From: Alteribacter keqinensis
GTDB taxonomy: Bacteria; Bacillota; Bacilli; Bacillales; Salisediminibacteriaceae
Length of the DNA: 64,000 bases
Direction: 5' to 3'
NCBI RefSeq assembly: GCF_003710255.1
Contig: NZ_RHIB01000001.1
Span: 2,294,001 to 2,358,000, forward strand
Below, one piece after another: positions 35,508-44,076 of the stretch (the stretch's first letter is position 1; every line of letters starts with the position of its first letter). Below the pieces are notes generated by a model that saw only the letters and a program-made list of their open reading frames with translations, ran no database searches and was not told the DNA's origin. Both the position numbers and the translations under genes were made by a program.

Positions 35508-36641
35508 TCACTCACCCAGTTTAAGTCGAAGAAGGCGGTCATCACCCGGTCCCGGATTGCCTCTCCCGTCTGTATTGTTAGTAATCAGATACAGACTGTC
35601 ACCTACTGCGAAAACGTCACGGATCCGCCCCTCCCCTTCAAACAATACTGTCAGCTCCATGGTCTCTTCATTCAGCTGGAACAGGCTTTCACCTCTAAGT
35701 CCCGCAACGACTAAAGTCCCTTCCCAATTTTCAATTCCTGACGGTGCCCAGGTATCATCACCGGAATGAACGAGCGGTGTTTCCATCCCCTCTTCTTCTT
35801 CATCCCCTTTAATTACCGGCCATCCGTAATTAAGTCCCGGTTCGATAATATTGATCTCGTCGTGGGCTGTCGGTCCATGTTCCGAGCTGTACAGAGTACC
35901 GTCAATCCATGCAAGACCTTGCGGATTTCTGTGTCCGTAGGAATAAACAAGAGAATCATCCCATGGATTATCGTCAGGTATTTCCCCATCCGTTCCCACC
36001 CTCAGGATTTTCCCAGCCAGGCTTTCCTCGTCCTGGCTCAAGTCCACAATGTTGGCATCTCCCGTAGTCACGTATAAGAAGCCGTCCTCTCCCAGTTTGA
36101 TACGACCCCCATTGTGGATACCGTCTCCTGGAATCCGGTCAACGATGACTTCTTCTTCTGTCCACACACCTTCCTCCTCGGTTACGAGTACAACACGGTT
36201 GTAGAGCTCACCTTCACTCTGGTACGTGTAGTATAAGTAGGCCTGTCTTGAAGCGTCTAAGTCTTCAGCCAGGGCCATTCCCAGGAGACCTCCTTCACCC
36301 TGTGATAAAACAGGAGCTGACGTTTCCACCTTCTGGCGCTCAACTTTTCCACTTTCATCAATTACAGCAATTTGACCATCCCGTTCCGTAATATAAAAAA
36401 CGTCTTCAGCGTAGCTTATGTTCCAAGGTGCTTCCAGGTTTTCAGCCACCGTGTCCATCTGTATCCGGTCCGGAGAAATCACCCTCTCCTCCTTTGCATC
36501 CGCCTCTTCCGTTTCACCAGACCCACCATGTTCTGACGTTTCTTCTTCCGTTCCGTTCATCTCATTTTCCTCGGTCGTTTCATCTGCCCCGCATGCTGCC
36601 AGACAAAGAACAACCGCCCCTGCAATAAGTAATCTCTTCAT
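35508..36641 (-). CDS. PQQ-dependent sugar dehydrogenase-like lipoprotein (GSDH beta-propeller)
   Basis: 377 aa. Lipobox CLAACG near residue 18, then an acidic linker (residues 20-52, mostly Glu, Asp, Gly and Ser), then a six-bladed GSDH propeller: PWNISYAEDVFYITERDGQI, GEGGLLGMALAEDL, GDGIHNGGRIKLGEDGFLYV followed by TTGDA, YSYGHRNPQGLAW and YSSEHGPTAHDEINIIEPGL with NYGWP. These are the soluble aldose sugar dehydrogenase motifs (catalytic His in GIHNGGRI). Acts outside the cell on sugars or sorbosone if PQQ is available; no PQQ synthesis gene is in the window. AGGGGGAAGG ribosome site. Confidence 0.88.
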   Translation of the reverse strand: MKRLLIAGAVVLCLAACGADETTEENEMNGTEEETSEHGGSGETEEADAKEERVISPDRIQMDTVAENLEAPWNISYAEDVFYITERDGQIAVIDESGKVERQKVETSAPVLSQGEGGLLGMALAEDLDASRQAYLYYTYQSEGELYNRVVLVTEEEGVWTEEEVIVDRIPGDGIHNGGRIKLGEDGFLYVTTGDANIVDLSQDEESLAGKILRVGTDGEIPDDNPWDDSLVYSYGHRNPQGLAWIDGTLYSSEHGPTAHDEINIIEPGLNYGWPVIKGDEEEEGMETPLVHSGDDTWAPSGIENWEGTLVVAGLRGESLFQLNEETMELTVLFEGEGRIRDVFAVGDSLYLITNNTDGRGNPGPGDDRLLRLKLGE

Positions 36642-36768
36642 CCTTCCCCCTCCTATTCTCTTATCTTTTCCCGTTTACGGACCCGCAAAACGGACAGGCT
36701 GATTATTCGCTTCTGACCCTGACCCCTTTATATAATGAAATCATCCCATTCATTAAAGGAGGATTACG

Positions 36769-37779
36769 ATGAACACACAGCATCAGATTACATTGGCAAA
36801 ACGACCAGAAGGACTTCCCGGACAAGAACATTTTTCATTTGAAAAAACAGACGTTCCTTCACCGCAAAAAGGTGAGGTTCTCATTCAAAGTATTTATATC
36901 TCGGTAGACCCTTACATGAGGGGCAGGATGGAAGATACAAAATCATACGTAGAACCCTTTCAGGTTGGACGTGTGATTGATGGCGGAGTTGTCGGAAAAG
37001 TCGTAGAGTCTGAGAGTGACAAGTTCAGTAAAGGTGATTATGTTATCGGTCATTTAGGATGGAAGGAATACTCCACAGCCAGGGAATCCATCATCAGAAA
37101 GGTTGATAAAAACCTTGCACCGCTCTCAGCCTACCTGGGCGTTCTGGGAATGCCGGGCCTGACCGCCTATTTCGGGATGACCGACATTGGCCAGCCTGAA
37201 GACGGAGAAACGGTGGTCATTTCAGGTGCTGCCGGTGCAGTAGGCATGATCGCCGGGCAAATTGCAAAGGTCCACGGTGCCAAAGTGATCGGCATAGCCG
37301 GTTCGGATGAAAAAGTGAGCCTGCTGAAAGAAGACGCAGGATTTGATGAAGCCATAAACTATAAAACGACATCTGATATTCATACTGCTTTAAGAGAAGC
37401 GTGTCCAAATGGGGTCGATGTTTACTTTGACAATGTAGGCGGGGAGATCTCCGATGCAGTCTATCCTCTGTTAAACGATTTTGCCCGGATTCCTCAATGC
37501 GGAGCAATTTCTTCATATAATAAAGGAGGAGATGATGTGGGCCCCCGTATCCAGACTTACATGATTAAGGCACGGGTACGTCTTCAAGGGTTCATTGTGT
37601 CGGATTATGCTGACCGCTTTGATGAAGGGGCCAAACAGCTTGGCATGTGGCTTCAAGAAGGTAAACTCACATACAAGGAGACCATTAACGAAGGGTTTGA
37701 TAAAATTCCTGACGCCTTTCTCGGATTGTTCAGCGGTGAAAATACAGGAAAACAGCTGATTAAGGTAGCTGAGGAATAG
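36769..37779 (+). CDS. NADP-dependent oxidoreductase, zinc-free MDR (CurA/YfmJ/leukotriene-reductase type)
   Basis: 336-aa medium-chain dehydrogenase/reductase without zinc ligands. Motifs: SVDPYMRGRM (residues 46-55), LGVLGMPGLTAYFGM, nucleotide loop VISGAAGAVGMIAGQIAKVH, and GVDVYFDNVGGEISDAV. The same features occur in curcumin/alkenal reductases (CurA, YfmJ), which reduce alpha,beta-unsaturated carbonyls with NADPH. Probably a detoxification enzyme. ATTAAAGGAGG ribosome site; monocistronic with a terminator. Confidence 0.92.
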   Translation: MNTQHQITLAKRPEGLPGQEHFSFEKTDVPSPQKGEVLIQSIYISVDPYMRGRMEDTKSYVEPFQVGRVIDGGVVGKVVESESDKFSKGDYVIGHLGWKEYSTARESIIRKVDKNLAPLSAYLGVLGMPGLTAYFGMTDIGQPEDGETVVISGAAGAVGMIAGQIAKVHGAKVIGIAGSDEKVSLLKEDAGFDEAINYKTTSDIHTALREACPNGVDVYFDNVGGEISDAVYPLLNDFARIPQCGAISSYNKGGDDVGPRIQTYMIKARVRLQGFIVSDYADRFDEGAKQLGMWLQEGKLTYKETINEGFDKIPDAFLGLFSGENTGKQLIKVAEE

Positions 37780-37780
37780 T

Positions 37781-37820
37781 AAAAGCGCTGCTCTTTAAAT
37801 CGTGGAGCAGCGCTTTTTTT
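37781..37820 (+). terminator. Terminator of the MDR gene
   Basis: AAAAGCGCTGCTC pairs with GAGCAGCGCTTTT, followed by TTT. Confidence 0.93.
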
Positions 37821-37987
37821 AGTGTTCCTTCGCTCCACAAGCGCTTCTGGAATTTTTTCATCCTGAATAAGGATTAATTCTCCCTCAATCTTTTTTTCTT
37901 CCGGACAAATTACGCCCAATGAGAATGTTTATATTCGCTGTTTTCGGATCTAATCAGACTTACTTCATCTTACAGAAAATGAACATG

Positions 37988-38340
37988 AAGCCTGCGTGCC
38001 CTTCGCTTTCCGTGGCGGTGCCGGCAAGCCTCCTCAAGCTAAAAGGAGGCCACTAAAAAAGTAAAAAACAACTTTTTCACTGCCTTTTATTTAAGTGGCA
38101 ATGGCTCCATTCGGTTGCTCGTCTGTTACGAGAAACCCAATCATAACAGGCTTTTTAAAACATGCAACCGTTCCGCTCATTGCAGGCACTTACAAAAGTT
38201 AAAGATCAAACTTTTTCAGTGCCTTCTTAAAGCTCTGCGGGGTCTTGCCTGGCCCCCACTGCCACAGGAGTCTCAGGCCCTTCTGCTTCAATATCTTTTT
38301 CAGCAATAGCAACAATCTTTACGAAAACAGCCTTTATATT
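37988..38340. repeat. GC-rich dispersed repeat, copy 2, split by an inserted element
   Basis: Left part (37988-38040: GAAGCCTGCG, CTTTCCGTGG, AAGCCTCCTC) and right part (38230-38340: TGCGGGGTCT, CCACAGGAGTCTC, CTTCTGCTTC) line up with copy 1 at 23252 once 38041-38229 is removed. No gene is present in 37821-38507. Confidence 0.75.
38041..38229 (-). mobile_element. ~190-bp MITE-like element, copy 2, nested in the GC-rich repeat
   Basis: Reverse-oriented relative of 30336-30530: terminal AGGAGGCCACTAAAAAAGT and ACTTTTTCAGTGCC hairpins, and inner GGCAATGGCTCCATTCGGTTGC and GCAACCGTTCCGCTCATTGC. Direct repeats AAGCT stand at 38036-38040 and 38230-38234, a possible 5-bp target duplication. Confidence 0.7.
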
Positions 38341-38407
38341 TGATTCCATAAGAAAAAGATATTATAAACAGCAGACAAGTTAAGGAGAAATTTAATAAAT
38401 TCTTATC

Positions 38408-38457
38408 AAAAAAGGCGGCCCATACGGTGAAAGTGCCACCTTATGAGCCGCCCTTTT
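38408..38457 (-). terminator. Terminator of the 127-aa membrane protein gene
   Basis: On the minus strand AAAGGGCGGCTCATAAGGTG pairs with CACCGTATGGGCCGCCTTTTT (two mismatches). Confidence 0.8.
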
Positions 38458-38507
38458 AAGCAATGAACGATGCCGCTGCAAATCCAGTTATCAAATTTTT
38501 CAAATAA

Positions 38508-38891
38508 CTATGACTGCTCCCTCAATCTCTTCTGCTCAAAGTATTCTTTGTCTTTTTTCACCGCATAAATGTGATGCCCAACGGCAAGGAGAAGTAAAAT
38601 GACTGTGAGTACAGCAAAGTAGGCATTCCACCCGATTACATAGTAAAAACTGTAATTCCGCAGGTTTTCAATATACACATTTGACGGATCCACAAGGGGA
38701 CTCACAATAAAATGGTAGATGGCAACGGAAAACAGGAATGAAACGATCATTAAACCGGTGATATACAATGTCGTTTTCAGCTTCGTCATTCTTATTCTTT
38801 CGATAATAATAAAGAACAAGTAACCAACACTTGCAAAAATTAATAAAAAAAGAAAGACGAGCGCAACGATTAACGTAGCTTCATTAATCAT
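38508..38891 (-). CDS. Hypothetical three-helix membrane protein, 127 aa
   Basis: Not recognised. Hydrophobic helices at about residues 6-30, 37-61 and 83-107, with a basic RIRMTKLKTT loop between the first two and a basic C-terminus (KKDKEYFEQKRLREQS). GGGGGCTC precedes the ATG. No operon partner; divergent from nothing nearby and followed by its own terminator. Confidence 0.75.
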   Translation of the reverse strand: MINEATLIVALVFLFLLIFASVGYLFFIIIERIRMTKLKTTLYITGLMIVSFLFSVAIYHFIVSPLVDPSNVYIENLRNYSFYYVIGWNAYFAVLTVILLLLAVGHHIYAVKKDKEYFEQKRLREQS

Positions 38892-38986
38892 AAGAGCCCC
38901 CTGAACATTTGGAATTTTCTTTCTCCATTAATTGTAACGTGGTTTATTATATAAGAAAAGTATCATTTGAAATTTTTTGCAGACAG

Positions 38987-39874
38987 CTATTTTATTACCA
39001 TAACGGCTTTTCTTTGGAGACGTATCTGTGCAGGAGTGGATCCCGTCATTTCCCCGTCACACTGAATCGTCATCGGCCGGTTGCTCGTAACGCCTATTTT
39101 TTCGCCTTTATGAACTGTAACCCCTTTACTTCCCACATGACTTCCCTTCAATGCTTTTGGAAGAACTGTAATCGCCTTCAGTTTATTCACACCGTGTATG
39201 ACACACACATCTAACTTTCCGTCTGTTTCTGTGGCATCAGGGCAAATCATGATCCCTCCGCCGTAAAAGGGCATGTTTGCAGTAGCGATCAGCCAGACCC
39301 GGTTATATGTAAATGATTGTCCATCCACCTTCAGTGTAACCGATGTTGGTTTATAGCCGATCAGCACCCGTATTACACTCACCAGGTAAGACAGGTGTCC
39401 AGCATTGATTTTGTTAAACCACTTTTTATACCAAGACCGGTTCGTGATCTTTGCTACTTCTCCGTCAAATCCTGCACCGGCAGCTGTAATAAACAAACGG
39501 TCACCCAGGAACCCTGCATCAATGGACACCACATTACCTTCAAGACTTTTGTGTAATGCCTCCCCGGTCTCTGAAGGAATCTTCAACCCTCTTGCGAAGT
39601 CATTTCCCGAGCCGGCGGGGATGATACCCACAGGGACCGTTTTTTCAGCCAACGCATTTAAAACTTCGTGCACCGTGCCGTCACCGCCAATAACGATAAC
39701 CCGGTCCCCTTTCTGAAATTCAATCTCCCGCAGCAATTCTTCACTATGGCCCTGAAACCGGGTCCATAAATCAATATAAGCTTCATCTCTCTTGTCAACC
39801 GCATGTTTAATCCCATGCCAGACCCGCTTTCCTTTTCCATTTCCAGCATTCGGATTAATTAAAAAGTACAGCAT
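38987..39874 (-). CDS. Diacylglycerol/lipid kinase family protein (DagK/YegS type)
   Basis: 295-aa soluble lipid kinase. N-terminal NPNAGNGKG nucleotide motif (residues 8-16), VIVIGGDGTVHEVLNAL (GGDGT ATP site), PAGSGNDFARGLKIP, and later CDGEMTGSTPAQI. Fits DagB/BmrU/YegS proteins that phosphorylate diacylglycerol or related lipids, recycling lipoteichoic-acid by-products. The precise substrate is unassigned. GGGGGCATGGGGG ribosome region overlaps no other gene; monocistronic. Confidence 0.9.
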   Translation of the reverse strand: MLYFLINPNAGNGKGKRVWHGIKHAVDKRDEAYIDLWTRFQGHSEELLREIEFQKGDRVIVIGGDGTVHEVLNALAEKTVPVGIIPAGSGNDFARGLKIPSETGEALHKSLEGNVVSIDAGFLGDRLFITAAGAGFDGEVAKITNRSWYKKWFNKINAGHLSYLVSVIRVLIGYKPTSVTLKVDGQSFTYNRVWLIATANMPFYGGGIMICPDATETDGKLDVCVIHGVNKLKAITVLPKALKGSHVGSKGVTVHKGEKIGVTSNRPMTIQCDGEMTGSTPAQIRLQRKAVMVIK

Positions 39875-39995
39875 CCCCCATGCCCCCTTCTCTTTCTGTT
39901 TTCATTATACAATGCCACAGAGCTGTACAGTTGAATTAAAGAATCCGACCCTTTACAATGGAGGCAGGAATCCGAACGAAAGAAGGTGCGCCTTG

Positions 39996-40280
39996 ATGAA
40001 ACAGCCGGTTACCCATACGTATTACAAAGTGCAAAAGGTCGTCAACAGTATCGAACAGAAGACCGTAGAGCATGAAAGAACGATTACGATGGATAAAGAA
40101 AAAGTCACCACCGCCCACCGTGAATTCAAATTTGAAAACGTGTTTGACGTCTCTTACCGCTCCATCCAGGGGGAAGAAGGACTCATGTATCTCCATACAA
40201 GCCAGGGAGTCTATTCCTATATGGTTAAAGACGATCCGGCCGATTTCATTGCTGCCTTTAAGGAACTCGACAAACAATAA
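39996..40280 (+). CDS. Hypothetical protein, 94 aa
   Basis: Not recognised. The start is ATG 39996 (MKQPVTHTYYKVQKVVN) after AAGAAGGTG; a longer frame to 39792 overlaps the divergent kinase gene and lacks support. The protein alternates charged and aromatic residues, has an EQKTVEHERTITMDKEKVTT strand-rich part and ends SYMVKDDPADFIAAFKELDK, which could be a small PH-like or bacterial-PH fold; this is a guess. No signal peptide. Confidence 0.65.
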   Translation: MKQPVTHTYYKVQKVVNSIEQKTVEHERTITMDKEKVTTAHREFKFENVFDVSYRSIQGEEGLMYLHTSQGVYSYMVKDDPADFIAAFKELDKQ

Positions 40281-40371
40281 TCCCCCGCCAGTTTCTCCCC
40301 CGGCTCCTTTTCTGCATTTTCAAAAATTTTGAATTTTTGATACAATGTAAAGAAAAAGGGGTCTGCATATA

Positions 40372-41325
40372 GTGAAAAATCACCCTGACTTACTTAAACA
40401 ATTAAAAGAAAGTGTGGGAAATGTTCTTGTGGGTAAAGACAATGTTGTTGAACTCCTGGCCATCAGTCTCGTTAGCAGCGGTCACGTCCTTCTTGAAGAC
40501 GTACCCGGTACAGGAAAAACAATGCTCGCCAAAACCCTTGCCACCCTCATGGACGCCGCGTTTAACAGAATTCAGTTTACCCCGGATGTTCTGCCGAGTG
40601 ATGTTACCGGGATTCAATTTTTCAATCCAAAGGAACAATCCTTCGAGCTCAGGCCGGGTCCTGTCATGACAAATATTCTGCTGGCTGATGAAATTAACAG
40701 AGCCACTCCCAGGACTCAGTCCAGCCTCCTTGAAGTGATGGAAGAATTTCAGGTTACAATTGATGGTCAGACAATGCCTTTACCACAACCATTCATTGTC
40801 ATCGCCACCCAAAATCCAATCGAATCCCAACAAGGGACATTTGCCCTTCCCGAAGCGCAGATGGACCGTTTTCTCATGCAGATTCCTGTTGGATACCCCA
40901 CAAAGCAAGAAGAGAAAACGATGCTCAAACTCTATAAAACAAGTAAACCTCTGGACAATCTTACACCACTTATTTCAAATGAAGACATTACAGTGCTTCA
41001 GGAAGAACGGGGTAAAATCATGATTAGTGAAGCGGTAGAAGATTACCTTTTGGATATCGTTTCGGCAACACGGGAATCAGAAGATATTGAAGTTGGTGTC
41101 AGCCCCAGGGGAACCCTCGCGTTCATGAGAAGTGTCCAGGCCAGGGCTTTGCTTCACGGACGCTCTTACGTCACTCCCGAAGATGTGAAATTCCTGGCTC
41201 CCTGTGTTCTCGGTCACCGCCTCGTCCTCACTCTTGAGAGCACGATGACAAGGACGAAAGAAGACATTATGGACCGGCTCCTCCAAGGCATTGAAGCCCC
41301 CGTAGAGCAAGGTTATGTAAAATGA
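40372..41325 (+). CDS. MoxR-family AAA+ ATPase
   Basis: 317-aa MoxR-type chaperone ATPase. Walker A VLLEDVPGTGKTMLAKTLAT (residues 36-55), Walker B NILLADEINRATPRTQSSLL, sensor region IATQNPIESQQGTFALPEAQ and arginine region MDRFLMQI. GTG start after AAAAGGGG. Overlaps the next gene by 4 bases; MoxR-DUF58 pairs commonly act in maturation of a surface or membrane complex. Confidence 0.93.
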   Translation: MKNHPDLLKQLKESVGNVLVGKDNVVELLAISLVSSGHVLLEDVPGTGKTMLAKTLATLMDAAFNRIQFTPDVLPSDVTGIQFFNPKEQSFELRPGPVMTNILLADEINRATPRTQSSLLEVMEEFQVTIDGQTMPLPQPFIVIATQNPIESQQGTFALPEAQMDRFLMQIPVGYPTKQEEKTMLKLYKTSKPLDNLTPLISNEDITVLQEERGKIMISEAVEDYLLDIVSATRESEDIEVGVSPRGTLAFMRSVQARALLHGRSYVTPEDVKFLAPCVLGHRLVLTLESTMTRTKEDIMDRLLQGIEAPVEQGYVK

Positions 41326-42512
41326 AGCAGCCGTGGACAAGGGATTTCCATTATGCGGCATCCTACACGATTCTGTTAACAATGGTCCCATTCCTTCTTT
41401 TATTGGCCGTCATATTCAGGGAAATTCTCCTGCTCGGTCTTGCGCTGTTTTTTACGTTATTTGTTTACGCAAATAAATGGTACATCAATTATGTGGCCGC
41501 TCATCTCTTTATCCCCCACGTAGCAAATGAGGTGAGGCTTTTTCCTGAAGATGAAGGCGTTCTTCACGTCCCATTCGAAAACCGGGGCAAAATTCCGATT
41601 TTTAACGGAAAATGGGGCTTCCACCTTTTTGACCACGAAGAAGCTGTTTCTGTTTTGGATGATCAGCAGCCGTCATCCTATAAACGCGCCTTTAATGTCC
41701 CTTCACAAACAAAGCGTGAGTATAAAACCTACGTAAAAGGTGTGAAGCGCGGGATTTCTCAGGTGCGGTCCATTGAAGTCGTTCTTTACGATGTTTTTAA
41801 ACTCAGCTCCGTCCGGATGGTTTATCAAGGTACGTACCGGGGTGAAGTCATTGTCTATCCGAAACCGGCTCCTGTTGAAAACCTGGACACGCACCTCCAG
41901 CAATCAAGGGGCAGCCACACCAAGCCTCATTCTCTCTACGAAGAGATGACGATGACCAGAGGCTCCCGGGAGTACAGAACAGGTGACCCCTTCAACCGTA
42001 TCAACTGGAAGACAACCGCAAGATCCGGAGAGCTGCAAACAAATATTTATGAAAAGGTTACTCTGTCAAAATGGACATTGGTTTTAAACCTGCGGGCTGA
42101 AAATCCCTTAATACCAACTCTTCAAAATCTTGAAGACGTGTTAAGCCAGGTTGCCTGTGCACTGCAATACGCGACAAAACAAGGAATCACCTATGAGATG
42201 TTTATTAATGTAAAGATTCCCGGTTCTTCAACCGGACTTCATGTGGAAGCAGACGAAGGAAAAAAGCATCTGATGACCTGCCTTGAAGTACTTGCTAGAC
42301 TGCGCCATGGCCAGATCACAATAAACGAACAGCTGATGATGAAGAAGATCTTCGAGCATAATGGTACCTGTGCTGTCTTTCATTTCGGAACGTATGGAAA
42401 AACAGAAGAAGACTATTATTCACATGCTTCACAAAAAGGAACCAGTATTTCCATTATTACACCGCCAGGGTTAAAAAGAGGGAGGCAAAAACATGAAGAA
42501 GTGGCAACCTGA
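41322..42512 (+). CDS. DUF58 protein (YeaD-like)
   Basis: 396 aa. Two N-terminal helices (about residues 15-50), then an extracytoplasmic or cytoplasmic beta-rich part, and the DUF58 block YRTGDPFNRINWKTTARSGE (near residue 222). DUF58 proteins carry a VWA-like fold and partner with MoxR ATPases. B. subtilis yeaC-yeaD-yebA is the corresponding operon. Starts inside the moxR stop (ATGA) and overlaps the downstream gene by 20 bases. Confidence 0.9.
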   Translation: MKQPWTRDFHYAASYTILLTMVPFLLLLAVIFREILLLGLALFFTLFVYANKWYINYVAAHLFIPHVANEVRLFPEDEGVLHVPFENRGKIPIFNGKWGFHLFDHEEAVSVLDDQQPSSYKRAFNVPSQTKREYKTYVKGVKRGISQVRSIEVVLYDVFKLSSVRMVYQGTYRGEVIVYPKPAPVENLDTHLQQSRGSHTKPHSLYEEMTMTRGSREYRTGDPFNRINWKTTARSGELQTNIYEKVTLSKWTLVLNLRAENPLIPTLQNLEDVLSQVACALQYATKQGITYEMFINVKIPGSSTGLHVEADEGKKHLMTCLEVLARLRHGQITINEQLMMKKIFEHNGTCAVFHFGTYGKTEEDYYSHASQKGTSISIITPPGLKRGRQKHEEVAT

Positions 42513-43713
42513 CCTCCCACACTGGCTTCGCCTCTCTCTTGAGATGTGGTTCGTTTATCTATTGCTGTTCCCTGTATATATGGACACTGCAGGGTACACA
42601 CCGCCGATCCCATTCCTCGCTGTCGTAATAGCAGGGATAATTGTGATTTCCTTTTTTATCAGAAATACAAAGAAGCTGAAATATTCTCTTCTTTCTATTC
42701 CAATCGTTATCACCGCAGCACTGCTGGGAGGCTTTCATATCTCCATGGCCATTTTCCTGAGCTTCACCCTGTTTTGGCGGGTGCGGGCGCACTTGACGGG
42801 GGATCAGGAAGGAACTGAGATAAAGGTATTATTCCTCTCTCTTTTTACAGGTGTGTTTTATTATCTCCTGTTTCAAAGTGCGCCGTATCACTGGCTTATT
42901 CTTATTTTCCTATCAATCCAGTTTTTCGGTTCGCTACTGGTCATTGCTTTCAACAACACCCTCAAAGCAGCAACGAACGGTGAACAAAAAAGACGACAGA
43001 TGCGCTGGACCGTCAAGATGTTACTCGGTGTCGGCGGGATGGGTCTCCTCGTGGCTTTATTTACACCGATCATTACAGCTGCGATTTTGTTTATCACACG
43101 GACCTTTATTTACGCCGTCGGATGGCTCATGAGCCCGCTCCTTTTTCTCTTTACAGGGATTGAAGGTGAGGATATTGTCATGGAAGAGGGAGAAGATGAA
43201 GGTGACGAAGAAGCCCCATTACTGTTTGAAGAATTGGGTAACGTTGATGTGGACAGTACATTTATCGGGTCCATTACTTTTTACTGGATAGTGGCAGGCA
43301 TTCTTTTTCTTCTTGCCTTTATCTACTTGATCCGAAAGAAAACATCGCGACCGGTACGGAGTAAAGATGAGTCATTTGAAGAAGAAGCTATCCGCCTTGA
43401 AGTTGAGCACAGTAACTGGAACTGGCTGAAAAAGCGGGTAACACCAAAACATGATGTCCGCCGTTCATTTTTAAAACTGGAAACAGCGATGGCCAAAAAA
43501 GGGCTCGCCCGATCCTTCCCTCAAACCGCAGAAGAATGGTTATTGGAACTGCCTATCGAAGAAGAAGAAAAAGAAAGAATCTACTCAACCTATGAAAGAG
43601 TACGTTACGGAGAGGAAGAGGTTTCTTCTACTGAACATAAAGCATTTAAACAGACGGTTTCAACGGTTATAAAACGGATAAAGAGGCATAAAGAAGATGA
43701 GCTTTCCAAGTAG
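42493..43713 (+). CDS. DUF4129-type membrane protein lacking a transglutaminase domain
   Basis: 406 aa. Six or so hydrophobic helices in residues 10-215, an acidic loop (VMEEGEDEGDEEAPLLFEEL near 228), one more helix near 258-280, then a C-terminal cytoplasmic DUF4129-like part (SFLKLETAMAKKGLARSFPQ, TAEEWLLELP, EKERIYSTYERVRYGEEEVS). YebA and relatives usually have a transglutaminase-like core between the last two helices; here only about 40 residues lie there, with no Cys-His-Asp triad. Third gene of the moxR operon. Ribosome site GAGGG lies within the end of the DUF58 gene. Confidence 0.85.
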   Translation: MKKWQPDLPHWLRLSLEMWFVYLLLFPVYMDTAGYTPPIPFLAVVIAGIIVISFFIRNTKKLKYSLLSIPIVITAALLGGFHISMAIFLSFTLFWRVRAHLTGDQEGTEIKVLFLSLFTGVFYYLLFQSAPYHWLILIFLSIQFFGSLLVIAFNNTLKAATNGEQKRRQMRWTVKMLLGVGGMGLLVALFTPIITAAILFITRTFIYAVGWLMSPLLFLFTGIEGEDIVMEEGEDEGDEEAPLLFEELGNVDVDSTFIGSITFYWIVAGILFLLAFIYLIRKKTSRPVRSKDESFEEEAIRLEVEHSNWNWLKKRVTPKHDVRRSFLKLETAMAKKGLARSFPQTAEEWLLELPIEEEEKERIYSTYERVRYGEEEVSSTEHKAFKQTVSTVIKRIKRHKEDELSK

Positions 43714-43810
43714 ACAGCTCGTTTTTGTATGGCTGTTTTTGTATAAATTGTTGCCAGAGAGGGTTCGAAGATTTTTTCTCCTACGTAAACAGCACCAACC
43801 TACCAAACTC

Positions 43811-43965
43811 AAAAAAAGCGGCTGGGACATAAAGAAAGTGTTTAGCAGAGAATCTCAACAATGCGCGAACATAGCGGAGTATATTTCAGGAGCGGTTTGT
43901 TTGCACTGCATGTTATTCGTTCAAATTTTCGTTGACTAAAATATTTCTGTCCCAGCTCGTTTTTA
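43811..43965. repeat. Dispersed element with TGGGACA inverted ends
   Basis: AGCGGCTGGGACATAAAGAAA (43817) is mirrored by TATTTCTGTCCCAGCTCG (43942), giving imperfect ~18-bp inverted ends around 105 bases that hold no ORF. The sequence type resembles intergenic elements of other bacilli (from memory). Confidence 0.6.
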
Positions 43966-44030
43966 TCGTGTTTGCCACCAGAAATCCGGAGCAGGCAGAG
44001 GGTCACTCAAACAATTTGTTTAATCTGTCC

Positions 44031-44066
44031 AAAAGAATAGACTCCTGAAGTTACCTTCAAGGAGTC
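44031..44066 (-). terminator. Terminator of the aceB-aceA operon
   Basis: On the minus strand GACTCCTTGAAG pairs with CTTCAGGAGTC (one bulge), GTAA loop, then TATTCTTTT. Confidence 0.8.
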
Positions 44067-44076
44067 CTTTGTCAAC

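Noticed and set aside
37653-37919. Minus-strand ORF starting TTG, product MGVICPEEKKIEGELILIQD...
   Set aside because: It runs through the terminator of the MDR gene and then antisense into its coding region; no ribosome site.
43697-43939. 80-aa plus-strand ORF MSFPSRQLVFVWLFLY...
   Set aside because: Starts inside the DUF4129 gene end and is mostly made of the TGGGACA-ended repeat; no ribosome site.
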